Assembly: GCF_004004555.2 (NCBI RefSeq)
Contig: NZ_SACP01000012.1
Span: 62,001-126,000, forward strand
Length of the DNA: 64,000 nt
Direction of reading: 5' to 3'
DNA from: Methylobacterium oryzihabitans
Lineage (GTDB): Bacteria > Pseudomonadota > Alphaproteobacteria > Rhizobiales > Beijerinckiaceae
Below are positions 41,013 to 48,589 of the stretch, piece after piece (position 1 is the first letter of the stretch; every line of letters begins with the position of its first letter). The notes under the pieces are model-generated. The model had not been told where the DNA came from, did no database searches, and was given only the letters and a program-made list of their open reading frames with translations. The translations under genes and the position numbers were made by a program.

Positions 41013-42359
41013 TCATGAAACCAAGCGTGTCAACGACAAGCGGGAAACACGTTTGGCAGGGGCAGATCGGCGAGAGTTCCCATTAGAAGCCTCCTCCCTA
41101 GTCGTATAAGCCACATGGTATGCAAGTCTTGGAGGGAGCGGCATCAAGTCTACAAATTTCTTACGTTCACTGGCTGGGATTTCTTCGCCGGCCGCAATCA
41201 ACCCCTCCCCAAGCACCTGCGCGAGCGCCGGCGGAACTGCGTTCCCAATGAGCTTGTACTGAGTTGTGAACCGACCGTGGAAAGGCCATCCTTCCGGGAA
41301 TGTCTGCAGCGCGGCACATTCCCGCGGGCAAAGCCGTCGCAATCCTAGACGAGGATCTTTGATCCAGTCTTGTTGCGCATTCGCCGTCACAGTCCGAGCT
41401 GGCATATCGAGGTCGGCGACGAAGGCGCCCTGCTTGTAGCCCCAATGGCCGCCAGGCCGGGTCCTCTCCGCCTTGCCCGGACTCTTCACGCCCTGCCCAG
41501 GCGGGATCAACTCCAGCTCTGCCGCCAGCCGTTCGTTCGGCCGGATGATCTCGTCAGGGTTCAAAGGGCCGACCGACTCAAGAGCTTCGCGCATCGTCAC
41601 CCACGACTTCAATCCTATGACGTCAGCCGCCTTAGCGTGGGTCGGAGCTGGCGCCATGGGGGCATCCCCCGACCGAAAGCCGACCATGAAGAGCCGTACG
41701 CGCCGCTGTGGCACTCCATAATCCGCGGCGTTGAGCAGGATGACTGAGGTCTGGAAGCCGACCTTCAGAAGCTTGTTGCGGATGTGAGTCAGCGCAGAAC
41801 CAGGCACGCCGTCGGGGCCTCGCGCCGTGAGCAGACCGCGCACGTTTTCAAGGAGTAGCCATCGAGGGTCGAGGCCGTCGGCGATGCGAATGAAATCGTC
41901 AAACAGCTTACCCCGTGGGTCATCCAAGCCAAGCTGGTGACCCGCGCTGCTCCAGGACTGGCAGGGGGGACCACCAGCGAGGAGTTCTATGTTGCCTTTG
42001 GCCAGTCCGGCGCGCGCGCGGATCGTGCCCGCCGTTAACGTGCGCACGTCCGCACGCTCTATGAAGGCGTGTGCCATGGCCTTGCCTCCTTGCGGGAGGG
42101 CGACGGCCCGAGAGGCCTCTAGGGTCTCGGCGGCCGTCTTGTCGTAATCGGATGCGTAGGCGCACGTCCACCCAGCCTGCTCTAGGCCGAGATCGAGACC
42201 TCCGGCTCCCGAAAACAACGACACGAAGGTATGCGCTGCCTTGCTCAATCTCGCTTTCCCCGAGCCACACGGCCATGTCTGCCGACCGGCGGCCTGCGTC
42301 GCAAGAGGCCGTACCGCAGACGAGGTCTGCTGCAACGCTCGCCCGGTAACGTCAATCAA
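41013..42359 (-). CDS. C5-cytosine DNA methyltransferase
   Basis: A 448-residue Dcm-type enzyme: motif I FVSLFSGAGGLDLGLEQAGW, IV GGPPCQSWSSAG (catalytic Cys), VI LLLENVRG, VIII VPQRRVRLFMVG, IX/X RTVTANAQQ and YKLIGNAVPPALA. It protects host and prophage DNA from the adjacent endonuclease. A TTG start overlaps the vsr stop by four bases; about 40 N-terminal residues before motif I look unconserved, so a later start is possible. Confidence 0.92.
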   Translation of the reverse strand: MIDVTGRALQQTSSAVRPLATQAAGRQTWPCGSGKARLSKAAHTFVSLFSGAGGLDLGLEQAGWTCAYASDYDKTAAETLEASRAVALPQGGKAMAHAFIERADVRTLTAGTIRARAGLAKGNIELLAGGPPCQSWSSAGHQLGLDDPRGKLFDDFIRIADGLDPRWLLLENVRGLLTARGPDGVPGSALTHIRNKLLKVGFQTSVILLNAADYGVPQRRVRLFMVGFRSGDAPMAPAPTHAKAADVIGLKSWVTMREALESVGPLNPDEIIRPNERLAAELELIPPGQGVKSPGKAERTRPGGHWGYKQGAFVADLDMPARTVTANAQQDWIKDPRLGLRRLCPRECAALQTFPEGWPFHGRFTTQYKLIGNAVPPALAQVLGEGLIAAGEEIPASERKKFVDLMPLPPRLAYHVAYTTREEASNGNSRRSAPAKRVSRLSLTRLVS

Positions 42360-42856
42360 TCGTTTAAGAATGCGGTCAAGGTTGCTCCCAGCCGCGCCGA
42401 GTCACCCAATTCACACTCCCAGACGACGAGCACCTGCCAGCCGGCGGCCTCCAAGGCGGCGACGTTGCGCGCGTCGCGCTCCTTGTTGCGCACGAACTTC
42501 CCCTCCCAAAAATCGGTCCGACTCTTAGGGCGGCTTGCGATCTTGCAGCCTGCCGCGTCGTGTGCGTGCCAGAAGCAGCCGTGAACGAAGATCGCCTTCT
42601 TGCGAGGGCCGAACGCAACATCCGGCTTTCCGGGTAAATCCTTGCGATGAACCCTGTATCGATAGCCGAGGCCGTGGAGGAGACGACGGACGATCATCTC
42701 CGGCTTGGTGTTCGAGCCCTTGTTGGCTCTCATCACCTTGCGCGTGGCTTCCGTGACCCCTTCGAAACGCCCGGCCTCACTCGGCCGCGGCGGCCGGGGC
42801 CTCGCTGTCTGGTCAGCGCCCGCCCGATTGGATGCCTTCCTGCCGGGAGCTTTCAC
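42356..42856 (-). CDS. vsr: Very short patch repair endonuclease Vsr
   Basis: A 166-residue protein with EATRKVMRANKGSNTKPEM, GYRYRVHRKDLPGKPDVAFG (catalytic Asp), FVHGCFWHAHDAAGC and the terminal GWQVLVVWECEL. It nicks 5' of T in T:G mismatches created by 5-methylcytosine deamination, so it fits its C5-methylase partner. The GTG start is inferred from typical family length; a GTG nearer the MRANKG motif and the long upstream open frame are alternatives. Confidence 0.87.
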   Translation of the reverse strand: MKAPGRKASNRAGADQTARPRPPRPSEAGRFEGVTEATRKVMRANKGSNTKPEMIVRRLLHGLGYRYRVHRKDLPGKPDVAFGPRKKAIFVHGCFWHAHDAAGCKIASRPKSRTDFWEGKFVRNKERDARNVAALEAAGWQVLVVWECELGDSARLGATLTAFLND

Positions 42857-43064
42857 GCCGCGCCGCCTATCGAACCTCGACCTGATATGGAGATGGGGCA
42901 CGGGTTCCCTGGTATCCACGATGTCTAACGCAGCACGACTTGCTTTGCCGCCCTCAGCCGTCGCGTCGGCGACGCCGACCAAACGTGACAAAATTGCCCC
43001 TTGCACATGGCGCGACCGGCAGCCGAGCCAGATGTTGCCACTCCGTTTCGGGACGACCTCCGCC

Positions 43065-43862
43065 ATGGACCCGGTGACCCGCCTCATCCTCCGGACGCCG
43101 CTCTACGCGGCCCGGGATCGTTACGACGGCGGCCGGGCGGTGACGCCGGGCAGCCTCGCCCGGCCGCGGCCTTCGGACGGGGTGCGTACCGCCGTCGCCG
43201 CGGTGCTCGATCCGTGGCCCGATCCGGAGCGCGATCCCCTCGCCGAGCCGGCGCGGGTGCGCGTCACGGTCAACCGCTGCACCGACCTCTTGGAGCGCGA
43301 GGCCAGCCACGGGCGGATCAGCCGGGAGGCCTACCTCGTCGGGCGCGTCATCGCCGAGGTGTTCGAGCGCCGGGCCGGCCCGCGCGGGCAAGGCTCGCCG
43401 GAGGGCGGCAACCGGGTCGACCACACCGTCGCGCACGAGCTGGCGATCCTGCTCGCCATCGATGACGGGCGGATGGTCGAGGGGTTGCTGGAGCGGCTGC
43501 ACCGGGCGGTCGGCAGCGTGGGCGCGGCGTTCCTGCACCGGGTGCTGGCCGAGGGGCATGACTTCGCCGGCCTCGCGCGCCGGCTCGGCCGCGGCGACGG
43601 CCGGGCGGCGGTGGCCAGCGTGGCCGAGCGGTTCCGGGGCCTGCTGGAGGACATCGCGGCCGACTGGCTGGTGCAGCAGGCGGGCGAGACCCGGGACGAG
43701 GCGCCGATCGTCGGCACGGCGGCCGAGCCGGCGCGGCCGGGGGAGGCGTATGACGCGCAGGGGCGGCAGGTGCCGGTGACGCAGGCCTACGCGATCGGGC
43801 GCGATCCGGACGGGTCGGGGCGGTGGGTGCCGGCGGGCAAGCGGCGGGCAATGGAGCGGTAG
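43065..43862 (+). CDS. Hypothetical prophage protein
   Basis: 265 residues beginning MDPVTRLILRTPLYAARDRY. Mostly helical (ISREAYLVGRVIAEVFERRA, GLARRLGRGDGRAAVASVAE), ending in a charged region. No family recognised. Backbone GC returns here, so the restriction cassette ends in the ~200 bases before it. The frame is open upstream through that junction, but those codons lie opposite vsr. Confidence 0.6.
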   Translation: MDPVTRLILRTPLYAARDRYDGGRAVTPGSLARPRPSDGVRTAVAAVLDPWPDPERDPLAEPARVRVTVNRCTDLLEREASHGRISREAYLVGRVIAEVFERRAGPRGQGSPEGGNRVDHTVAHELAILLAIDDGRMVEGLLERLHRAVGSVGAAFLHRVLAEGHDFAGLARRLGRGDGRAAVASVAERFRGLLEDIAADWLVQQAGETRDEAPIVGTAAEPARPGEAYDAQGRQVPVTQAYAIGRDPDGSGRWVPAGKRRAMER

Positions 43863-43903
43863 GCCAACGGGCAGATCGACCGCGGGCGGCGGCGAGGGCG
43901 TGG

Positions 43904-44341
43904 CTAGGCCAGTGTCATGTCCAGAAGGGCTGCCAGTCTGGCCCGGACCTCGTCGATGGTCGGCTGCGGCATCTTTCCGATGAAGACAGACCCTCGTTCC
44001 GTCCACGAGACGCTCTTCGCGTGATCGGAGAGCAGAACGCCATGCAATTCGCCGTTCAGCACGCCGTCGATCACGCCGATGCCGTCCGGCAGGGTGATCC
44101 CTGGGGGTACGGCGACTTCGAGACGCCCGCCGCGCACGGTTCGCGTGATCGGGCAGGCGATGCACAGGCGTGCGTAGGTGTTGTAGCGCCTCTCCGTCAG
44201 CACCAGGGCGGGTCGCGCCCCGGCTTGCTCGCGCCCGGCTTGAGGACTGAAGTCCAGCGCGATGATGTCGCCGCGATCAGGGCAGTAGGGGCCGCTAGAA
44301 GATTTCTTGGCCTCTTGGACGATCCGCGAAAGACTCTTCAT
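43904..44341 (-). CDS. mazF: MazF/PemK-like mRNA interferase toxin
   Basis: A 145-residue protein with the MazF fold: RGDIIALDFSPQAGREQAGA then RPALVLTERRYN, ACPITRTVRGGRLEVAVP, GVLLSDHAKSVSW. An N-terminal extension of ~20 residues precedes the usual start. Its gene overlaps mazE by 47 bases. The toxin would cleave mRNA when unbound by MazE. Confidence 0.85.
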   Translation of the reverse strand: MKSLSRIVQEAKKSSSGPYCPDRGDIIALDFSPQAGREQAGARPALVLTERRYNTYARLCIACPITRTVRGGRLEVAVPPGITLPDGIGVIDGVLNGELHGVLLSDHAKSVSWTERGSVFIGKMPQPTIDEVRARLAALLDMTLA

Positions 44342-44540
44342 GGACGTGCTCTTCCTTGAAGCCTTCTAGGAGTTCGTCGAGCGTGTAGCGCGGTCGATGG
44401 GCGACGGGAGACAGGACGAGGCGCCCGTCCTCCACCGTCAGGTCGACCTGCGATCCTTCGCCAAGCCCCACATCCTTGAGGGCATGGGCCGGCAGCCGGA
44501 CAGCGAGGCTGTTGCCCCACTTCGAAAGCTGAACGAGCAT
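44295..44540 (-). CDS. mazE: MazE/AbrB-like antitoxin
   Basis: 81 residues with an AbrB-like swapped-hairpin DNA-binding domain: QLSKWGNSLAVRLPAHALKD and GEGSQVDLTVEDGRLVLSPV; the acidic C-terminal tail (LLEGFKEEHVHEESFAD) would bind MazF. First gene of the pair, antitoxin before toxin as usual. Confidence 0.87.
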   Translation of the reverse strand: MLVQLSKWGNSLAVRLPAHALKDVGLGEGSQVDLTVEDGRLVLSPVAHRPRYTLDELLEGFKEEHVHEESFADRPRGQEIF

Positions 44541-44749
44541 GGCACCGATCCGTCTGGCGATGGGCGCACCGATCGGCCGTCGCCGAGGCACGTATCGACA
44601 AGGTAGATACACGCGGCTCGTGTGGCAAGAGGCGGCGCAGGCGTTGCACTGACGCAGTGAACCTGCCATGATTGTCACGTTCGCAGAACCGCGCCCGCAG
44701 GCTCACCGCCCGGCGGGCGTTTCGCGTTTCTGAACCCCGGAGAGCTGTC

Positions 44750-45031
44750 GTGCTGGACCACGCTGTGGAGGCGCTCCAGCTCTCCACCTTCGCCGACCGG
44801 CTGGAGCGCCTTGCGCCAAGCCATCGCGACCCTGAAGCCTTCCACATCGAGAAGGACGCCCTGATCGGTGACCTGCGCCGGGCGGCCCGCGAGCACCAGC
44901 TGCTCGGCGCGGTGGGCAAGGCGGTGGCGCCGCGTCCGGAACCGGGCACCGTGCGCCTCGGCGTGGTGGCAAAGGACGGCCGGCTCGTGCCGGTCGAGCC
45001 CCGTTTCCGGCGGTCCGGGAAGCCCGAATAA
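44750..45031 (+). CDS. Hypothetical prophage protein
   Basis: 93 residues from a GTG preceded by GGAGAG: a helical segment (LSTFADRLERLAPSHRDPEAF and EKDALIGDLRRAAREHQ) and a basic end. No family recognised. The frame is open 26 codons upstream. Confidence 0.5.
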   Translation: MLDHAVEALQLSTFADRLERLAPSHRDPEAFHIEKDALIGDLRRAAREHQLLGAVGKAVAPRPEPGTVRLGVVAKDGRLVPVEPRFRRSGKPE

Positions 45032-45053
45032 CGCATATTCCTGAATATGCGTT
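45030..45053. promoter_or_regulatory. 11-bp perfect palindrome before the serine recombinase
   Basis: AACGCATATTC and GAATATGCGTT around a 2-base centre. It overlaps the stop of the preceding gene and lies 59 bases before the recombinase ATG. It could be a terminator of the upstream gene, an operator, or part of a recombination site. Confidence 0.45.
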
Positions 45054-45111
45054 CGTGGCAGGCCGCCACAATTGAGAAACGCCAAATATACTAACAGTCA
45101 CAGAGGCTTGC

Positions 45112-45975
45112 ATGGCGTCCTCCGGTTCCCGGCGGGTCGGGCGCCTCCAGGCCCGCAACCGCGCCGCCGCCGCGGCCCATGCCGCTGTCGCTACACGCGC
45201 CGTCGCCTACCTCCGGGTCTCGACCGATGAGCAGGCCGAGCAGGGCCACGGCCTCGATGCCCAGGACAAGGCGGTCCGCGCCTTCGCCGACAGCCAGAGC
45301 TACGAACTGGTCGACGTCGTCACCGATCCCGGTGTCTCCGGCGCGATCCGCCCGGCCGACCGGCCCGGCTTCGCCCGGCTGCTGGAGATGGCTGCGGCCC
45401 GCACCTTCACGGTGCTGCTGGTCACCCGCTTCGACCGCCTCGCCCGCGAGATCCGCTTCGCCGTCACCACCGTGTCCGAACTGGCCGAGAGCTACGGGGT
45501 GGTGATCCGCTCCGTCACCGAGCCGATCGACACCGCGACCCCGATGGGCCGCACCCTGTTCGCGATCCTCGCCGGCATGGCCGAGAACGAGCGCTTCGTG
45601 ATCCGCGACCGCACCGCCGGCGGGCGCACCGTCAAGGCCGGCCGCGGCGGCTATGCCGGCGGGCGCGTGCCCTACGGCTACCGGCGCGACACCGAAGGCC
45701 GGCTCCAGGTCGAGCCCGGCGAGGCCCGGACCGTCCGGCGCATCTACCGCGAGCGCGGCCGGGGCCGCACGCAAGGGCAGATCGCCGAACGGCTCAACGC
45801 CGACGGCGTGCCGGGTCCGCGCGGCGGGCGCTGGCACCAGGCGCGGATCGGCTACATCCTCGACAACCCGCGGTATCGCGGGCTGTCGGAATACCTGTTT
45901 CGCTACACCGGCACAGACCAGCATGTGCTTTGTGCCGGTGAGCACGCCGCGATCATCGACGACGGCGAAGACTAG
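45112..45975 (+). CDS. Serine recombinase (resolvase/invertase type, medium size)
   Basis: A 287-residue protein. Catalytic domain from ~28: AVAYLRVSTDEQAEQGHGL with the nucleophile Ser in RVSTDEQ, and LLVTRFDRLAREIR with the conserved Arg. A recombinase DNA-binding domain follows (GGRVPYGYRRDTEGRLQ, GPRGGRWHQARIGYILDNPRY). It lacks the long coiled-coil/zinc domain of large serine integrases, ending at IIDDGED. A second recombinase in a prophage that already has a tyrosine integrase. Confidence 0.88.
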   Translation: MASSGSRRVGRLQARNRAAAAAHAAVATRAVAYLRVSTDEQAEQGHGLDAQDKAVRAFADSQSYELVDVVTDPGVSGAIRPADRPGFARLLEMAAARTFTVLLVTRFDRLAREIRFAVTTVSELAESYGVVIRSVTEPIDTATPMGRTLFAILAGMAENERFVIRDRTAGGRTVKAGRGGYAGGRVPYGYRRDTEGRLQVEPGEARTVRRIYRERGRGRTQGQIAERLNADGVPGPRGGRWHQARIGYILDNPRYRGLSEYLFRYTGTDQHVLCAGEHAAIIDDGED

Positions 45976-45988
45976 GGCTCGCAACATC

Positions 45989-46228
45989 ATGGATCATCGA
46001 GAGGGCGCCGCCCGCGCGGGCGGCGTGTCGGCGCGCGACGCCATTCATGGGGCGACGGCGCTGCTGATGGGCGGCGAGCTGCGCACGGTCGACGACTACC
46101 AGCGCCGGGCCGCGGAGATCGGCCGGGTGCCGGTCACCTGCCCGATCGCCCTCTCGGTCGCGATGGCGGCGGAAGCGGTGCTGATCCGGCAGTCCCGGAA
46201 GCTGGCGCTGCGCTCGGTCCGGCTCTGA
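45989..46228 (+). CDS. Hypothetical prophage protein
   Basis: 79 residues from MDHREGAARAGGVSARDAIH, mostly helical, with ELRTVDDYQRRAAEIGR and VTCPIALSVAMAAEAVLI. No family recognised. No clear ribosome site. Its stop overlaps the next gene's ATG by one base. Confidence 0.45.
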   Translation: MDHREGAARAGGVSARDAIHGATALLMGGELRTVDDYQRRAAEIGRVPVTCPIALSVAMAAEAVLIRQSRKLALRSVRL

Positions 46229-46455
46229 TGGCGCAGGCCGAGCCGCATCCGGACGTGCTGCACGCGCAACTGCGCCATCGCGCGCTGCCGTGCCTGTGCC
46301 CGCGCCAGCACGATGCCCGCGGCCCGCGCGGCGGGGCGATCCCGGGCAGCGGGCAGACGGCCCGGACCATCGGCTACTCGCTCGCCCGCGGGCAGTTGCG
46401 GGAGCGGGTCGCCTGCAACGGCTGCGAGCGGCGCTGGAGCCGGGTCAATGTCTGA
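46228..46455 (+). CDS. Small Cys-containing prophage protein
   Basis: 75 residues with CLC near residue 22 and CNGC near residue 64, a possible zinc-binding arrangement, plus RTIGYSLARGQLRERVA. No known family. Coupled to both neighbours by overlaps. Confidence 0.5.
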   Translation: MAQAEPHPDVLHAQLRHRALPCLCPRQHDARGPRGGAIPGSGQTARTIGYSLARGQLRERVACNGCERRWSRVNV

Positions 46456-46684
46456 CGCGCTGGCTGTGATCGAGGCCCGTATCGCCACGCTCCAGACGGC
46501 GCGGGAGATGCTCGAATACGCCGACAGCTTCGAGTTCTGGGGCCTGCGGTCCCGTCAGATCGACGCCGAATTGGCGACGCTGGCGGGCCAGCGCGACGGG
46601 CTGATCCGGCAGCGCCAGCAATTCAACGGCTGCGAGGGACGGCTCGGCGGGCCGATGCTCGCCAAGGGGCGCCCGAGCGCCTAA
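46448..46684 (+). CDS. Small helical prophage protein
   Basis: 78 residues: ALAVIEARIATLQTAREMLE and AELATLAGQRDGLIRQRQQF give two amphipathic helices, likely a coiled coil. Function unknown. It overlaps the preceding frame by 8 bases and is followed by a structured non-coding stretch. Confidence 0.5.
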   Translation: MSDALAVIEARIATLQTAREMLEYADSFEFWGLRSRQIDAELATLAGQRDGLIRQRQQFNGCEGRLGGPMLAKGRPSA

Positions 46685-46689
46685 ACTGT

Positions 46690-46822
46690 TCCGGCTCCGT
46701 AAGGAGGCGGGAGCCAGGGTGCTAGCGACACCCTGAACCGCGTGGTGGGCCCACGCATGACCCTATGCCGGCCGGACATCCGGTCACCCCGCCACCGCGC
46801 GCTGCGGCGGGCGGGACCATAG
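46690..46822 (+). ncRNA. Candidate structured RNA between phage genes
   Basis: Four consecutive stems in ~130 non-coding bases: 46693-46698/46710-46715, 46715-46721/46729-46735 (7 bp, CTAGCGA loop), 46740-46745/46751-46756 and 46788-46793/46806-46811. A purine-rich AAGGAGG sits in the first loop. No known RNA family recognised; lack of a T-run argues against a simple terminator. Confidence 0.4.
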
Positions 46823-46831
46823 ACGCAGGTC

Positions 46832-47689
46832 ATGCCTCAACACCATTCCTTGACCGCCGATCGGCGGTCACCCGTGCGCGCGTCAGCTCCCGACGCGCTC
46901 CAAGACCCCGCATCGGCCCTCGGCCGGTGCGGGGTTGCTGTTTCCGGCTTCCGCGAGGTGTTGCGCATCGGATCGGCGACGCTGATCCGGGCCGACTCCC
47001 TCGACGTGCTGACGGCGTTGGCCGAGGCCGCGCCGGGCAGCATCGGGGCCGTGCTCGGCGACCCGCCCTATTCGAGCGGCGGCGCCACCGCCGGCGAGCG
47101 CGCCCGCCCGCCGAGCCAGAAGTACCAGCAGAGCGAGTACCGGCACCGGCACGCCGAGTTCGCCGGGGACATGCGCGACCAGCGTTCGTTCCTGGCGTGG
47201 TCGGCGCTGTGGATGGCGCGGGCGCGCGAGGCCACAGTTTCCGGCGGGCTGATCGGCACCTTCACCGACTGGCGCCAACTGCCGGTGACCACGGATGCGC
47301 TCCAGGTCGCCGGCTGGGTTTGGCGGGGCATCGTGCCCTGGGACAAGACTCAGGCCGTGCGCCCGACCCTCGGCCGCTACCGGACCCAGGCCGAGTACGT
47401 GGCGTGGGGCACCAACGGCCCCCGCACCATGGCGGGGCCGACCGCGCCGGGCGTCTACACGGTCAGCGTGCCGAAGGTGAAGCTCCACATGGCGGCCAAG
47501 CCGGTCGCCCTGATGGAGGGCCTGCTCTCCGTCATGGAAGGGCCGGTGCTCGACCCGTTCATGGGCTCGGGCACGATCGGGCTGGCCTGCGCCAACCTCG
47601 GCCTGCCGTACATCGGGGTGGAGATCGATGCGGGGCACTTCGACGGCGCCTGCCGGCGCATCGAGGCGCACGGGCAGGCCGGGGAATGA
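46832..47689 (+). CDS. Phage DNA methyltransferase (N4/N6, beta class)
   Basis: 285 residues. Motif IV DPPY at 77-80 (LGDPPYSSGG) precedes motif I PVLDPFMGSGTIGLACANLG, the order of beta-class N6-adenine/N4-cytosine methylases. GLPYIGVEIDAGHFDGACRR is motif II. No restriction partner adjacent, so an orphan methylase that may shield phage DNA or regulate packaging. Confidence 0.88.
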   Translation: MPQHHSLTADRRSPVRASAPDALQDPASALGRCGVAVSGFREVLRIGSATLIRADSLDVLTALAEAAPGSIGAVLGDPPYSSGGATAGERARPPSQKYQQSEYRHRHAEFAGDMRDQRSFLAWSALWMARAREATVSGGLIGTFTDWRQLPVTTDALQVAGWVWRGIVPWDKTQAVRPTLGRYRTQAEYVAWGTNGPRTMAGPTAPGVYTVSVPKVKLHMAAKPVALMEGLLSVMEGPVLDPFMGSGTIGLACANLGLPYIGVEIDAGHFDGACRRIEAHGQAGE

Positions 47690-48002
47690 CCCGGCACCCG
47701 GGCGCGACGCCTGGGATCCCGCCCGACCCTGGCGCAAGTGGTACGGGACCGCGCGATGGCAACGACGGCGGCGGGCCCTGCTCGACGCCTCGCCGCTCTG
47801 CGTCTCCTGCACCCGCCGCGGGCTGGTGGTCCCCGCCACCGTCGCCGACCACGTCGAGCCGCACCGCGGCGACCCCGACACGTTCTGGAACGGCCGGCTG
47901 CAGGCCCTCTGCAAGCCCTGCCACGACGGCGACAAGCAGCGCGAGGAACACGGCCGGCCGCGCATCGCCGTCGATGCCGACGGATGGCCGATCGCCGGCT
48001 GA
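47628..48002 (+). CDS. HNH endonuclease
   Basis: 124 residues: RPWRKWYGTARWQRRRRALL, PLCVSC and CKPC zinc-binding pairs around the HNH core VADHVEPHRGDPDTFWNGRL. Placed just before the terminase genes, as in HK97-like cos phages where HNH stimulates terminase cleavage. Start uncertain; the ATG used gives a 62-base overlap with the methylase gene. Confidence 0.85.
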   Translation: MRGTSTAPAGASRRTGRPGNDPAPGRDAWDPARPWRKWYGTARWQRRRRALLDASPLCVSCTRRGLVVPATVADHVEPHRGDPDTFWNGRLQALCKPCHDGDKQREEHGRPRIAVDADGWPIAG

Positions 48003-48130
48003 TCCGCCCCCCGGGGGCCATCGAAAGTTGACGCCAGAGCAGCGTCCTGACCGGCTTTGGAACTCCGTTCGCAGCGTCGCGAAATTGAGGTGGGGGGGTT
48101 TGCCCGGCACCTGAGCCGGAGGGGGGAGAG

Positions 48131-48589
48131 ATGCGCGGACGCAAGCCGATCCCGGTCGAGCACAAGCTGACCACGGGCAATCCCGGGCGCCGGCCGCTGC
48201 CGGCGATCGAGGAGCTGGCCAAGGTCGCCGGCGAGCCGGAGATGCCGCCGGGCTTCGACGCCGAGCACGCCGCCGAGTGGACCGTGCTCGCCGACGACCT
48301 GCGGGCGGCCTCCACCCTGTCGCGCGAGATCGGCGCGGTGATGGAGATCTACGTCCGCAACCTCGTGCGCATGCGCAAGGCCGAGCGGCTGGTGGTGGAG
48401 CGCGGGCCGATCGTCGAGGCGCCGCGCACCGGCGCCCTGATGCAGAACCCCGCCCTCGCCGTCGCCAACCGGGCCGCCGAGGCGGTGGCGAAGATGGCGG
48501 CCGAGATGGGCCTGTCGCCCTCGTCCCGCGGCCGGGTGAGCAAGGTCGATCCCGGCGAGGTCGATCCGGCCGATGCGTTCTTCAACTGA
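48131..48589 (+). CDS. terS: Terminase small subunit, P27 family
   Basis: 152 residues: MRGRKPIPVEHKLTTGNPGR is the P27 start, followed by helices (EHAAEWTVLADDLRAASTLS, AVANRAAEAVAKMAAEMGLS). Recognises phage DNA for packaging. GGGGGGAGAG precedes the ATG. Overlaps terL by 17 bases. Confidence 0.9.
   Translation: MRGRKPIPVEHKLTTGNPGRRPLPAIEELAKVAGEPEMPPGFDAEHAAEWTVLADDLRAASTLSREIGAVMEIYVRNLVRMRKAERLVVERGPIVEAPRTGALMQNPALAVANRAAEAVAKMAAEMGLSPSSRGRVSKVDPGEVDPADAFFN

Noticed and set aside
46765..48114. 449-codon plus-strand frame across the methylase and HNH genes
   Set aside because: Overlaps two proteins with clear catalytic motifs in other frames.
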